DNA from: Acidobacteriota bacterium
GTDB lineage: Bacteria; Acidobacteriota; Thermoanaerobaculia; UBA5066
Length of the DNA: 64,000 bases
NCBI GenBank assembly: GCA_029781975.1
Contig: JAKOVQ010000016.1
Coordinates: forward strand, 310,001 to 374,000
Direction: 5' to 3'
Shown here: piece by piece, positions 41,012-49,932 of the stretch
How positions within the stretch are numbered: position 1 is the first letter of the stretch
Layout of the letters: each line of letters begins with the position of its first letter
Made by a program: the position numbers and the translations under genes
Notes under the pieces: model-generated
What the model was told of the DNA's origin: nothing
The model's database searches: none
What the model saw: the letters and a program-made list of their open reading frames with translations, nothing else

Positions 41012-43516
41012 ATGTCCGTTCCCAGCAGCCGCGACCTCGCTCTCCTGAAGGCCTTCGACGCCGTCCTCGCCGAGGGGCGATTCCTCGACGAGACGCTCGG
41101 GGGGCTGCTCGACGTGGCGCTCCGGTTCTTCGACGCGGTCGCGGTCGCCCTCCAGCCGGCGGGCGGGGCGCCCGCGCTCTCGAGGGCGGGCAGCTCCCTC
41201 GTCGCCACCGCCGCGGAGCAGCGGCTCGGGCGTTTCCTCGAGGCCCTCCTGGCCGAGGGGAAGGAGCGCCGCCTCGCGGAGTCGGGGCTCGTCTACATCA
41301 GCGCGCCGGTGAAGAGCGCAGACCAGGTGCGCGGAGCGTTCGGCATCGCGATCCCCCACTCCCAGTCCAAGGGCCCGGAGCCCGACGAGGGGGTCCGCCT
41401 CTTCTCGCAGGCCCTCACGCGCGTCCTCGACCGCGAGCGCCAGGTCGCCACCCTCCTGAAGCGGCGCGAGGAGGCGGTGGCCCTCTTCGAGCTCGCCGCC
41501 GGGGCGCTCCACACCCTCAACGCGGACGAGGTCCTCCGCCTGACGGCGGCTTCCCTCGCCAAGCAGCTCGAGTTCGACCAGGTCCAGGCGTTCCGGTACC
41601 ACCCGCACGCCCGGGAGGTCGAGCACATCCTCGGTCAGGGGACCTCTCCCGGGACCGCGGGCTATTCCCTCGGGGAGCGCCGGCCGCTCGACGCGGACGA
41701 GCTCCTCTCGCGGGCTCTGGCCGCGCACGGTCCCGTCTTCGACGACGAGGACGGGACCGACCCTGGGGCGGCCAAGCGGCGGCGGCGCCTCGCCCTCACC
41801 CTCGAGGCGGGAGAGACCGTCTTCGGGTTCCTCTCGATGTCGCGCCGCGGGACGTTCGTCCTGACGCCCCAGGAGATGCGTCTCGTCAAGGAGCTCGCCC
41901 GCCTCGCGGCGGGGGCCCTCGAGAAGGCCCGCCTGATCGACGCCGAGCGGCGGACGGCGGAGCGGATCGCCTTCCTCAACCGCCTCCACGGCGCCCTCGC
42001 GGGCCTGAGCGAGCCCGCGGCGATCCTGGAGCGGACGGCGAAGGAGGTCGGGACCCACTTCGACTTCGACCTCTGCGCCATCCACCTCCTCCCCGCGGGC
42101 GAGCTCCCGGGCGCCTCGGCGTTCCACTGGAAGAGCGGCCTCGACGGCGTCCCCCGGACCGACGAGGTTCCGAAGAGCCTCCTCGACAGCCTCCCGTCCG
42201 AGGAGTCGTACCTCCTCCTCCCGGACGTCGCGGCGGAGGCGCACGGCCTCTCGTTCGTCCCGGCCCCCGAGGTCCTGAAGGACCTCCCCCGACCCATCGG
42301 CCTCCTCGCCGTCCCGCTCGCCTACCGGGGCGAGGTCGCCGGGGTCCTCCTGGCGATCAGCGGCGGGCGGCCGAGGACCTTCACCAACGCCATGCTCCGC
42401 TCCTTCCAGGAGGTCGCCACCGAGGTCTCGCTCGGCGTCACCTCCGCGCGGTCGTCGTGGAAGGAGCGCGAGTCGTACCGGTTCCTCGACCGCCTCCGCG
42501 AGGTGGGCCGGACCCTGACGACCACGTTCGACGGCCCGCGGATCAAGCACGCCCTGTGCGAGCAGGCGGTCGCCCTCCTGAAGGGGGACTCCGCCCAGTT
42601 CTGGGACGCCGACCCGCACACCAAGTCGCTCCGGGTCCTCTCCCACTGGGGGCCGGACCCCGGCGGCGAGGGCCCCCGCCTCGTCCAGACCGACGCGGTC
42701 GCGCATCCGGTCGTCCGCGCCTTCCTCGAGAAGGCCCTCGTCCTCGTCTCCGAGGGCGAGGCGCGGACGCTCTATCCCCCCGCGCCCGGTCTGTCGCTCC
42801 CCGCGGGGCTGAAGGCGGTCGCCGTCCCGCTCCTCTACCAGGAGGAGCCGATCGGGGTCCTCACCCTCTCGCTCCGGTCGCCGACGCCCGACTGGCCCTC
42901 GGAGCTCGCCGGCCGGCTCTCGCTCCTCGCCGACTCGGGCGCGGTGGCCCTCCACAACGCGCGGCTGATGAAGATCATCGAGCAGCAGACGGAGCGGGAC
43001 GGCGTGACCGGGCTCTACAACCAGGCGGCCGTCGTGAAGCGGCTGGAGTCGGAGCTCAGGCGCGCCGAGCGGAGCGGCCAGCCGCTGGCGGTGGCGCACG
43101 TCAGGATCGACGGGCTCACCGACGCCATCCAGCGCTTCGGCGCGTCGTTCGGCGACTCCCTCCTCCCGAAGGTCGCCGCGCACCTCGTCCGGGCGACCCG
43201 GTCGGTCAACATCGTCGGGCGGGACCGGGACGACCGCTTCTGGATCCTGATCTTCGACGCGAACAAGTCCACCGGCCAGCGCGCGGTCGAGGCGATCCAG
43301 CGGAACTTCGCGATGGCGTTCGACCCCCGCCTCGACGCGGCCGGGCTCCACCTGTCGCTCTCGGTCGGCCTCGCGGCTTACCCCGAGGACGCCTTCGACA
43401 CCTCGAGCCTCTTGGGCCGCGCCGAGGAGGCCCTCGACGACGCGATCAAGGCGGGTGCCGGCTCGATCGCCCTCTACGGCGCGCTCGCGAGCGAGGAGTC
43501 CGAAGCGGCGCTCTAG
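41012..43516 (+). CDS. Multi-GAF sensor with degenerate GGDEF domain
   Basis: 834 residues, cytoplasmic, with no membrane segment. Several GAF-like domains (about 20-145, 150-300, 310-460, 480-650) repeat the pattern of AVPLLYQEEPIGVLTLSL-type strands. The C-terminal domain (about 665-830) is GGDEF-like, starting DGVTGLYNQAAVVKRL. At the signature it reads GRDRDDRFWI where active cyclases have GG(D/E)EF, so it probably does not make cyclic di-GMP. It may bind nucleotide or serve as an output platform. No phosphodiesterase or kinase is adjacent. The signal is unknown. Confidence 0.85.
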   Translation: MSVPSSRDLALLKAFDAVLAEGRFLDETLGGLLDVALRFFDAVAVALQPAGGAPALSRAGSSLVATAAEQRLGRFLEALLAEGKERRLAESGLVYISAPVKSADQVRGAFGIAIPHSQSKGPEPDEGVRLFSQALTRVLDRERQVATLLKRREEAVALFELAAGALHTLNADEVLRLTAASLAKQLEFDQVQAFRYHPHAREVEHILGQGTSPGTAGYSLGERRPLDADELLSRALAAHGPVFDDEDGTDPGAAKRRRRLALTLEAGETVFGFLSMSRRGTFVLTPQEMRLVKELARLAAGALEKARLIDAERRTAERIAFLNRLHGALAGLSEPAAILERTAKEVGTHFDFDLCAIHLLPAGELPGASAFHWKSGLDGVPRTDEVPKSLLDSLPSEESYLLLPDVAAEAHGLSFVPAPEVLKDLPRPIGLLAVPLAYRGEVAGVLLAISGGRPRTFTNAMLRSFQEVATEVSLGVTSARSSWKERESYRFLDRLREVGRTLTTTFDGPRIKHALCEQAVALLKGDSAQFWDADPHTKSLRVLSHWGPDPGGEGPRLVQTDAVAHPVVRAFLEKALVLVSEGEARTLYPPAPGLSLPAGLKAVAVPLLYQEEPIGVLTLSLRSPTPDWPSELAGRLSLLADSGAVALHNARLMKIIEQQTERDGVTGLYNQAAVVKRLESELRRAERSGQPLAVAHVRIDGLTDAIQRFGASFGDSLLPKVAAHLVRATRSVNIVGRDRDDRFWILIFDANKSTGQRAVEAIQRNFAMAFDPRLDAAGLHLSLSVGLAAYPEDAFDTSSLLGRAEEALDDAIKAGAGSIALYGALASEESEAAL

Positions 43517-43545
43517 TGTTCCCGGGGGTTTGGCAGCGCTGTTCC

Positions 43546-43655
43546 TGGGGGTTTCTCGATCCCCCCGGACCCCCCACCGAGGGATCGACCCTGGGGCTTC
43601 GTCGGTCCCGGCAGCGGTTTTCGGTGGGGGTTTCTCGATCCCCCCACACCCCCCA
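43546..43655. repeat. Two copies of a 31-base G/C-rich hairpin repeat
   Basis: TGGGGGTTTCTCGATCCCCC occurs at 43546 and again at 43625, 79 bases apart. Each copy continues into GGACCCCCCA or ACACCCCCCA with the same spacing. Each can fold as GGGGG-loop-CCCCC. Both are in the gap between the convergent GGDEF-like and radical SAM genes, and a partial third copy (CCCGGGGGTTTGGCAG) begins at 43521. This looks like a REP-type intergenic repeat. It is not part of a gene. Confidence 0.75.
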
Positions 43656-43681
43656 GCGGAGAGACGGGCCTGGCGGACGGG

Positions 43682-44521
43682 TCAGGGGAAGACGTCGACC
43701 GGGACGCCGGGGAGGGCGCGGCGAGCGGCGGCAGCGATCTCCTCGAGGCGCTCTTCGGAGAGCGGGGCGACGTCGAGCTCCATCGGGTCGCGCGCGACCG
43801 TGTAGACCTGGACCGCGGCGAGTCGGCCTCCGTCGGCGAGGAGGGACGCCAGGCGGGCGGCCCACGCCGAGACTTCTGCGGCGGGCGGGCCGTCGGGCGC
43901 GGTACCGGGGACGGCGCAGAACATCGACTGGACGACGACCGGGTGGCGGCGGGCCGCGTCCGCGAGGTTCGAGAGGATCCGCGGGAAGGGGACGCCGGTC
44001 CGGCAGACCGCCCGGTAGAAGGGCTCGGTCCCGGCGTCGAGCTTCACCCAGAACGAGCCGCCGCGCGCGGCGAAGAGGTCGTGCGCCTCGCGCATCTCGT
44101 CCCGGTCGATCCCGCTCCCGTTGGTGATCAGGACGAACGGGAGCGACGGGAAGGCGGAGGCGTCGCGGACGTCGAGGAGGCGCCGGGCGAGCGGCAGGAA
44201 CCCGCGGAAGGTGGACGGCTCGCCGTCGCCGGCGAACGCGACGTCGCGCGGGGCGCCGTCGCCGTCGGCCGCGAGCCGGGCGAGCTCGCGCTCGAGCTCG
44301 CCCGCCACCTCCTCCGGGTCGATCGCGGGGCGCGGGGTCTTCCTCTCCAGCGCCCTCCGGTCGACGACCTCGCAGTAGACGCAGTCGAAGTTGCACGTCT
44401 TCTGCGGGTCGAGGTTGATCCCGACCGAGAGGCCCCCGGAGCGGCGGGACGCCACGACGTAGACGTAGCGGTTCGTCCCCTGGCTCCGCGGGTGGTGCTG
44501 CGCCCCGAGGTCCTCGCTCAC
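43682..44521 (-). CDS. Radical SAM protein
   Basis: 279 residues. The [4Fe-4S] motif is CNFDCVYC (Cys43, Cys47, Cys50). The barrel follows, with AFAGDGEPSTFRGFLP and FVLITNGSG. The type resembles the single-domain radical SAM proteins related to tRNA wybutosine-like or NrdG-like activators, and no precise substrate is evident. The start is GTG. GAGAAT lies 7 bases upstream without a ribosome binding site, and the 7 bases between (CGAAGAC) are the same as before the GDPD-like gene. It is divergent from a Ser/Thr kinase. Confidence 0.88.
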   Translation of the reverse strand: MSEDLGAQHHPRSQGTNRYVYVVASRRSGGLSVGINLDPQKTCNFDCVYCEVVDRRALERKTPRPAIDPEEVAGELERELARLAADGDGAPRDVAFAGDGEPSTFRGFLPLARRLLDVRDASAFPSLPFVLITNGSGIDRDEMREAHDLFAARGGSFWVKLDAGTEPFYRAVCRTGVPFPRILSNLADAARRHPVVVQSMFCAVPGTAPDGPPAAEVSAWAARLASLLADGGRLAAVQVYTVARDPMELDVAPLSEERLEEIAAAARRALPGVPVDVFP

Positions 44522-44528
44522 GTCTTCG

Positions 44529-44534
44529 ATTCTC
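44529..44534 (-). promoter_or_regulatory. -10-like element of a leaderless radical SAM gene
   Basis: GAGAAT, 7 bases before the GTG. The sequence GAGAATCGAAGACGTG is nearly the same as GATAATCGAAGACATG in front of the gene at 8136. Confidence 0.45.
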
Positions 44535-44574
44535 GCGCGAACGACGTATGCTCACGGGTGGAGGAGAAGCGGCG

Positions 44575-46737
44575 ATGGCCCTCGCAGCCGGTCTGGTCCT
44601 CGGGCGGTACAGGCTCGTCTCCCGCGCCGGCGCGGGCGGGATGTCCGAGGTCTGGCGCGCCGAGGACACCACCCTCCACCGGACGGTGGCGGTCAAGGTC
44701 ATCCTCGACCCGATCGCCTCCGACCCGACCTTCGCGGAACGGTTCCTCCGGGAGGCCCGGCTCGTGGCCGGCCTCGACCACCCGAACGTCCTCTCGGTCT
44801 TCGACTTCGGCAAGGAGGTCGTCGAGGGGCGCGAGGTCTCGTACCTCGTCATGCCGCTCGTCTCGGGCGGCTCCCTGAGGGAGCGGATCAAGGGGCCCGT
44901 CCCCTTCGGCGAGGCGATCGCGTGGCTCGCCGCGATCGGGGCGGCGCTCGACCACGCCCACGCCAAGGGGATCCTTCACCGTGACGTGAAGCCCGGGAAC
45001 GTCCTCCTCGACTCCACCGGGCGCCCGCTCCTCGCCGACTTCGGCCTGGCGCGGACGGCCGATTCGGCCTCCGGCCTGACGGCGACCGGGACGGTCCTCG
45101 GGACGCCCTCCTACATGGCCCCCGAGCAGGCGGTCGGAAAGGCGCTCGACGGGAGGGCGGACCAGTACGCCCTCGCCGTGATCGCCTTCGAGCTCCTCGT
45201 CGGGCGCGTCCCGTTCAAGGCCGACTCGCCGCTCGCGGTCCTCCACCAGCACGTCTCGGTCGCTCCGGAGCCCCTCTCGCAGGTCCTCGGCGGGGTCCCG
45301 TCGGCAGCCGACCCGGTGATGACCCGCGCCCTGGCGAAGAACCCGGCCGACCGGTTCCCGACGTGCGGGGAGTTCGTCGCCGCCCTCGCCGACGCGCTCG
45401 GCGTCACCGTCCCTGGCACGGTCTCCGGCGCGATGTCGGGTGCCACGTCGGGCGCGGCGGCCGCCGCGGCGCCGCCGGCGGCGGGGGCCGCCCGACCCGC
45501 GCCGCCACCTCTCCCGCCGCCGCCCGGCCCCTCGCCGGCGGCATCGACGCAGGCCGCCACCGTCGTCACCGGCTCCGGCTTCCCGGCGGAGCAGCCGCCC
45601 CTTTCGGCGCCCGCCTCGCGCGCGGCGACGCCACCGAAGAGCTCCGCACGCGCCTTCGTCGCGATCGCCGCCATCCTCGTCCTCGGCGCCGGGCTCGTGA
45701 CCGCCGTCGTCTTCCTCGTGCCCAGGCTGAAGGGCCCCGCGGCCCCGACGCCCGCCCCGCAGGTGGCGGCCGCGGAGAGCTCCACCCTCGCTGCGGCAGA
45801 GGCCACCGCGACCGAGGGGACCACCGCCGCGACAGCGGCTTCTCCCTCAGGGCTCGCGCCGGAGAGCGCGAGCGCCAGCCCGACCGAGGCCGGTGGGAAA
45901 TCGACGACACCGCCGCCCGCGCTCGCTTCGGCCGAGGCCGGCGCCGGCCCGGAGGCGGGAGCCGGGCCAACGGGTCGAGGGGGGGTCGCCGGGGGAGACG
46001 CGGCCACCGGGCCGTCCCGGTCGACGCGCGGAGAGGCCCCGGTCGAGCCCCGCGTCGCCCGGGGGGGCAAGGAGACGGGGGGCGAATCGACGGGTCGTTC
46101 CCGTGTCGAGGGTGAACGGGAGGCCGGTGGGGCGACGCCCGCGTTCCGGCTCCCGCGGCCCGAGCCGCTCCTTTCGGCGTCCGCCTTCGCGGCCGACACG
46201 ACCCTCTCGGGAGCCCTCGCCGACCTCGACACCACCCGCAAGAGGAACGGCCGGCTCGAGAGGGGGGACTTCGCCTCGGCTCTCGGGACGGCCCGCGACG
46301 CCCTGTCGCGCCGACCCACGCCCGACGCCCGGTTCCTCGACGCCTACTGCCGGGGGGCGATCGCCTTCGCGGACGGGAACGACATGGACGCCTGGCGTCT
46401 CCTCGAGCGGGCGTTCGCCCTCGACTCCGGGAGGATCGGGAGCGGGCGCGTCCTCGACTTCGTCCGCGCCCAGTCCGCGGCCCTCGGCCCGAACCCGGGG
46501 CCGGACCGGGGCTGGGTCCTCGGCCTCGCGTTCGCCGACGTCCGCGGCGACCTCGGGGAGGAGCTCCGGAGCGCCGAGGCGCGGGCGCCCGAGAACGCCC
46601 GGGTGGCGTGGGCGCGCGCCCTCCACGCCCTCGAGGCGCGCCGCCCCGGCGAGGCGGCGCTCTACGCGCGGCGCGCCTGCGCCGACGGCCTCCGGGAGGC
46701 CTGCGACCTCCTGTCCGGGGAGCGCGGCCGGCGCTGA
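44575..46737 (+). CDS. Membrane-bound Ser/Thr protein kinase (PknB-type)
   Basis: 720 residues. The kinase domain (about 10-275) is complete: AGAGGMSEV loop, VAVKVI Lys, HRDVKPGN (about 139), ADFGLA, YMAPEQ. Then come an Ala/Pro-rich linker, one membrane segment (about 362-385, VAIAAILVLGAGLVTAVVFLV), a low-complexity stretch and a helical TPR-like C-terminal domain (about 545-715) outside the membrane. The start at 44575 is chosen because GGAGGAG precedes it, while an ATG at 44548 has none. It is divergent from the radical SAM gene and convergent with a CsgG-like gene. Confidence 0.95.
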   Translation: MALAAGLVLGRYRLVSRAGAGGMSEVWRAEDTTLHRTVAVKVILDPIASDPTFAERFLREARLVAGLDHPNVLSVFDFGKEVVEGREVSYLVMPLVSGGSLRERIKGPVPFGEAIAWLAAIGAALDHAHAKGILHRDVKPGNVLLDSTGRPLLADFGLARTADSASGLTATGTVLGTPSYMAPEQAVGKALDGRADQYALAVIAFELLVGRVPFKADSPLAVLHQHVSVAPEPLSQVLGGVPSAADPVMTRALAKNPADRFPTCGEFVAALADALGVTVPGTVSGAMSGATSGAAAAAAPPAAGAARPAPPPLPPPPGPSPAASTQAATVVTGSGFPAEQPPLSAPASRAATPPKSSARAFVAIAAILVLGAGLVTAVVFLVPRLKGPAAPTPAPQVAAAESSTLAAAEATATEGTTAATAASPSGLAPESASASPTEAGGKSTTPPPALASAEAGAGPEAGAGPTGRGGVAGGDAATGPSRSTRGEAPVEPRVARGGKETGGESTGRSRVEGEREAGGATPAFRLPRPEPLLSASAFAADTTLSGALADLDTTRKRNGRLERGDFASALGTARDALSRRPTPDARFLDAYCRGAIAFADGNDMDAWRLLERAFALDSGRIGSGRVLDFVRAQSAALGPNPGPDRGWVLGLAFADVRGDLGEELRSAEARAPENARVAWARALHALEARRPGEAALYARRACADGLREACDLLSGERGRR

Positions 46738-46750
46738 GACGCCGCCGCCG

Positions 46751-47743
46751 TCAGCGTGTCTTCAGCTCGTCGCCGGCCTTGAAGCCGGAGCCGTCGGTGA
46801 CCGCGGCCGTCGAGAGCCGCGGCCCGCGGACCGCGGTGATCCTCACGCGGCCGACCTTCGTCTCGTTGGTGCCGAGGACCTCGCCGGTGTCGGGGTCCTT
46901 GATGACGTCGCCGACGCGGTAGACGTCGAACTCGTCCCCCACCTGGACGCCCGCCTCCGATCCGACGTTCACGAAGACCGTCGCCCCGTCGACCTTGGCG
47001 ATCTTCCCGGCGACGCCGGACGCGTCAGCCGCGCCGCCGAGGCCGGAGGTCTCGAGCTTCGTCTCGCCGAGGCTCTTCGCCAGCTTCTGGACGACCGGGC
47101 GGAGGACCCGGTCGAGCTTGCCCCGGTCGCTCACGCCGCCTCCGGCGCCGGCCACGTAGACGCTCGCGTCGCTCGAGGTGTCCTTCTCGGAGTCGGTCCA
47201 GACGATCTCGCCGGTCGTCGTCGAGATCGCGCGGGCGTCGACGGCCGCCTCCATCTCCTCGGAGCGGACGTTGAAGCCGGGGAACCCGCGGAACCCGGGG
47301 GCCGAGCTCCTCCTCTCGGAGGCCGAGAGCTGGGTGAGCGACCCGGTGACGAAGTACTCGACCCCGAGCATCTTCCCGGCCCTCACGGCCGTCTTCGGGT
47401 CGATGTCGCCCGAGAGCGAGAGGTTCTTCTCGGCCATCAGCGCGGCGAGCTGCTCCCGGTCGATGACGCGGTACTTCCCGGTCTTCGCCAGCTCGGTGAC
47501 GAACATGTCCTGGACGGCCTGTCCCCCCTGGTACCAGGAGTAGCGGGACGTCTTGTCCTTGAAGGCGAGGACGGCGACGCGCGGCCTGGCCCCGGCGGCC
47601 GGGGCCGCCTCGGCTCTCTCGCCCGAGAGCGCGAGCGGCGGGACGAGGAGGAGGGCCGCGGCCAGGACGGCCCGGGCAGCGCCCGGACGGAGCGGGGCGG
47701 AAGGGAGGAGCGGGAGATCGGCGGTCGTCGCTTCACGGTTCAT
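46751..47743 (-). CDS. CsgG-family-like periplasmic protein
   Basis: 330 residues. The N-terminal segment AVLAAALLLVPPLALSG with cleavage near AEA is a signal peptide, and no lipobox Cys is present, unlike true CsgG. The first domain (RPRVAVLAFKDKTSRYSW, then YRVIDREQLAALMAEKNL, EYFVTGSLTQL) is CsgG/FlgT-like. A C-terminal beta domain (IAKVDGATVFVNVGSEAGVQ) is FlgT-like. GAGGT precedes the ATG at 47743. Related proteins make outer-membrane export pores or assist flagellar or pilus assembly. No curli genes are adjacent, so the partner is unknown. Confidence 0.8.
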   Translation of the reverse strand: MNREATTADLPLLPSAPLRPGAARAVLAAALLLVPPLALSGERAEAAPAAGARPRVAVLAFKDKTSRYSWYQGGQAVQDMFVTELAKTGKYRVIDREQLAALMAEKNLSLSGDIDPKTAVRAGKMLGVEYFVTGSLTQLSASERRSSAPGFRGFPGFNVRSEEMEAAVDARAISTTTGEIVWTDSEKDTSSDASVYVAGAGGGVSDRGKLDRVLRPVVQKLAKSLGETKLETSGLGGAADASGVAGKIAKVDGATVFVNVGSEAGVQVGDEFDVYRVGDVIKDPDTGEVLGTNETKVGRVRITAVRGPRLSTAAVTDGSGFKAGDELKTR

Positions 47744-47853
47744 CTGGTACCTCGTCGGGCCTCGAGGGGACCGATTGTGGGGTCCCCGTCGTCCGCTATC
47801 AACCTCCGTGCCGAGGACGGGCCCCGGGATCGTCGCTCCGGGCGGACGCGCGC

Positions 47854-47859
47854 TATCCT
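47854..47859 (+). promoter_or_regulatory. -10-like element of a leaderless smr-fabH transcript
   Basis: TATCCT, 8 bases before the GTG at 47868. There is no Shine-Dalgarno in the gap. Confidence 0.4.
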
Positions 47860-47867
47860 TCCCGGTC

Positions 47868-48209
47868 GTGTCGGAGGAGCCGGTCCGCATCCCGATCGAG
47901 GACGAGATCGACCTCCACGCGTTCCGCCCGGGCGAGACGGCGTCCCTGGTCGCCGAATACGTCGAGGAGGCGGCCCGCCGCGGCCTGACGACGGTGCGGA
48001 TCGTCCACGGCCGCGGCGCCGGGGTCCAGCGGCGGATCGTCCGCGCCGCGCTGGAGCGCTCGCCCCTCGTCGTCTCCTTCGCCGATGCCCCTCCGGCGTC
48101 CGGAGGGTGGGGCGCGACCGTGGCCACCCTGGATCCCCGGCGCTCGAACGTCGCTCGCGGGGCGGACGGCCCCCGGCTAGACTCCGACGGAAAGCACGGA
48201 CCTTCATGA
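47868..48209 (+). CDS. Smr-domain protein
   Basis: 113 residues, a single Smr domain. The conserved DLHAF (with EDEIDLHAFRPGE) and VHGRGAGVQR blocks are present. Smr domains are nucleases or nucleic-acid-binding domains seen in MutS2 and in stand-alone proteins, and the stand-alone role is not known. The start is GTG, inferred from the block order and a -10 element 8 bases before. The stop overlaps the FabH-like start (ATGA). Confidence 0.85.
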   Translation: MSEEPVRIPIEDEIDLHAFRPGETASLVAEYVEEAARRGLTTVRIVHGRGAGVQRRIVRAALERSPLVVSFADAPPASGGWGATVATLDPRRSNVARGADGPRLDSDGKHGPS

Positions 48210-49282
48210 AAACAGAGAGAACGACCGTCATCCGCAGCTCCGGCGGCTACGTCCCGCCCCGCGTCGTGACCAACGGGATGCTCGCCCGGATCATGGACAC
48301 CACCGACGAGTGGGTGGTCCCCAGGACCGGCATCCGCGAGAGGCGGTACGTCGAGCCGGGCGTCGGTCCGGCGGAGATCGGGGAGAAGGCGGCCCGGGCG
48401 GCGCTCGACGCCGCGGGCCTCGCCCCGTCCGACATCGACTTCGTCATCTTCGCGACGATGACGCCCGACCACTACTTCCCCGGCTCGGGAGGGCTCCTCG
48501 CGGCCCGCCTCGGGATGACGACGACCCACGCGCTCGACATCCGGATGCAGTGCGCCGGGTTCCTGTCGGGGCTCCACACCGCGGACGCGTTCATCAGGTC
48601 GGGCGCCTACCGGCGGGTCCTCCTCGTCGGCGCCGAGGTCCACACCGGGCTGATGCCGTGGCCGAAGGGGGTCTGGGACGTCCTGTACGGGGAGGTCCCC
48701 GGGCCGTGCGACCCGTTCTGGTACCAGAAGATCACGCAGCTCCGCGACCGGGCCGTCCTCTTCGGCGACGGCGCGGGCGCGCTCGTCCTCGAGGCGAACG
48801 AGAGCGGCGACGGGCGCGGCTTCCTCGGCTTCGTGATGTACACGGACGGGCTGAACTGGGACAAGCTCTACGTCCCCGGCGGCGGCTGCAAGTCCCGCCC
48901 GTACTTCACGCCCGAGATGTTCGAGAGGATGGGCACCGTCCCGATCGTCGAGGGGCGGCAGGTCTTCCGCCTCGCCTCGCAGCTGATGCCCCAGGCCGTC
49001 CAGGAGGTCCTGTCCCGCTGCGGGAAGGGCCTCGACGACCTCGACATGCTCCTGATGCACCAGGCCAACCTGAGGATCAACGAGGCCGTCCAGAAGGTGC
49101 TCGGCCTGCCGGACGACCGCGTCCACAACAACATCCAGAAGTACGGCAACACGACGGCGGCGACGCTCCCGCTCGTCTACGACGAGGCGGTGAAGCTCGG
49201 GAAGGTCGAGAGCGGCGACCTCGTCTGCTTCACCGCGCTCGGGGCCGGCCTCCACTGGGGGGCCGGCCTCGCCGTCATCTGA
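48206..49282 (+). CDS. 3-oxoacyl-ACP synthase III (FabH)-family protein
   Basis: 358 residues. The thiolase-fold triad is intact: Cys116 (DIRMQCAGFL), His285 (LMHQANLRI) and Asn315 (YGNTTAAT). An insert with PKGVWDVLYGEVPGPCDP (about 152-169) is a feature of longer FabH-like enzymes, not of the housekeeping one. It probably starts fatty acid or specialised acyl chains. It is coupled to an Smr protein. Its last 8 bases overlap the convergent DJ-1-like gene. Whether it is the main FabH of the cell cannot be told. Confidence 0.88.
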   Translation: MKTERTTVIRSSGGYVPPRVVTNGMLARIMDTTDEWVVPRTGIRERRYVEPGVGPAEIGEKAARAALDAAGLAPSDIDFVIFATMTPDHYFPGSGGLLAARLGMTTTHALDIRMQCAGFLSGLHTADAFIRSGAYRRVLLVGAEVHTGLMPWPKGVWDVLYGEVPGPCDPFWYQKITQLRDRAVLFGDGAGALVLEANESGDGRGFLGFVMYTDGLNWDKLYVPGGGCKSRPYFTPEMFERMGTVPIVEGRQVFRLASQLMPQAVQEVLSRCGKGLDDLDMLLMHQANLRINEAVQKVLGLPDDRVHNNIQKYGNTTAATLPLVYDEAVKLGKVESGDLVCFTALGAGLHWGAGLAVI

Positions 49283-49847
49283 CCGGCCGGGGGATCGCTC
49301 CGCTCTTCTGGCGCGAGGCGTCGATCATGTCGCGCAGGAGGACCCCGAACCGCTCGGCCGACGCGGGGCCGTCGGCGGTGAGGATCGACCCGGCGATGAC
49401 GAGCGGCTTCTTCTCGTAGCGGGCGCCGCCGTCCTTCAGGGCCTTGAGGGTGTCCGCGGAGACCCACGTCGTCGCCGCCTTCCCCTGCAGCATCCCGGCG
49501 CGGGCCAGGACGACGACCCCCTGCGAGAGCGCGCCGACCGGCTTGCCGTCGCGCTCGATCATCCGGACGGCCTTCTGGACGAGGCCGTTCTCCCAGAGGT
49601 GCTCGGAGGCCCCCGTCCCCCCGATGACGACGGCCCCCGCCATCTCCTGGGTCCGCGGCTCCGTGATCGGCACCGTCTCCACGGCCGTCCCGTCGGAGGA
49701 GACGGCCTCGTTCCCGGCGGTGGTGGCCAGGACGGCGACGGCCCCGGCCTCCTCGAGGATCCGGCGGCTGGTCGCGAGCTCCTGCTCGTGGAACCCCGTC
49801 GGCGCGACGACGAACAGGATCTTCAGCCCCTTCAGGGTTGGCGGCAC
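49275..49847 (-). CDS. DJ-1/PfpI-family protein without nucleophilic Cys
   Basis: 190 residues with the DJ-1/PfpI fold: KILFVVAPTGFHEQELATSR, GAVVIGGTGA and a nucleophile elbow. The elbow reads GALSQGVVVL, with Ser108 and Gln109 where active members have Cys and His. The catalytic Glu region at the N-terminus is kept (FHEQEL). It may be a Ser-based or non-catalytic member. The start is GTG with GGAGGGG just upstream, and the end overlaps the FabH-like gene by 8 bases. The substrate is unknown. Confidence 0.82.
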   Translation of the reverse strand: MPPTLKGLKILFVVAPTGFHEQELATSRRILEEAGAVAVLATTAGNEAVSSDGTAVETVPITEPRTQEMAGAVVIGGTGASEHLWENGLVQKAVRMIERDGKPVGALSQGVVVLARAGMLQGKAATTWVSADTLKALKDGGARYEKKPLVIAGSILTADGPASAERFGVLLRDMIDASRQKSGAIPRPVR

Positions 49848-49932
49848 GGGCCCCTCCTTTTCCGGTCTGCCCCGATCTTCCCCGTTGCGGGTCCGCAGTC
49901 AAGCCGCCCTGCGCGGGGGCGGCCGCCACGTC

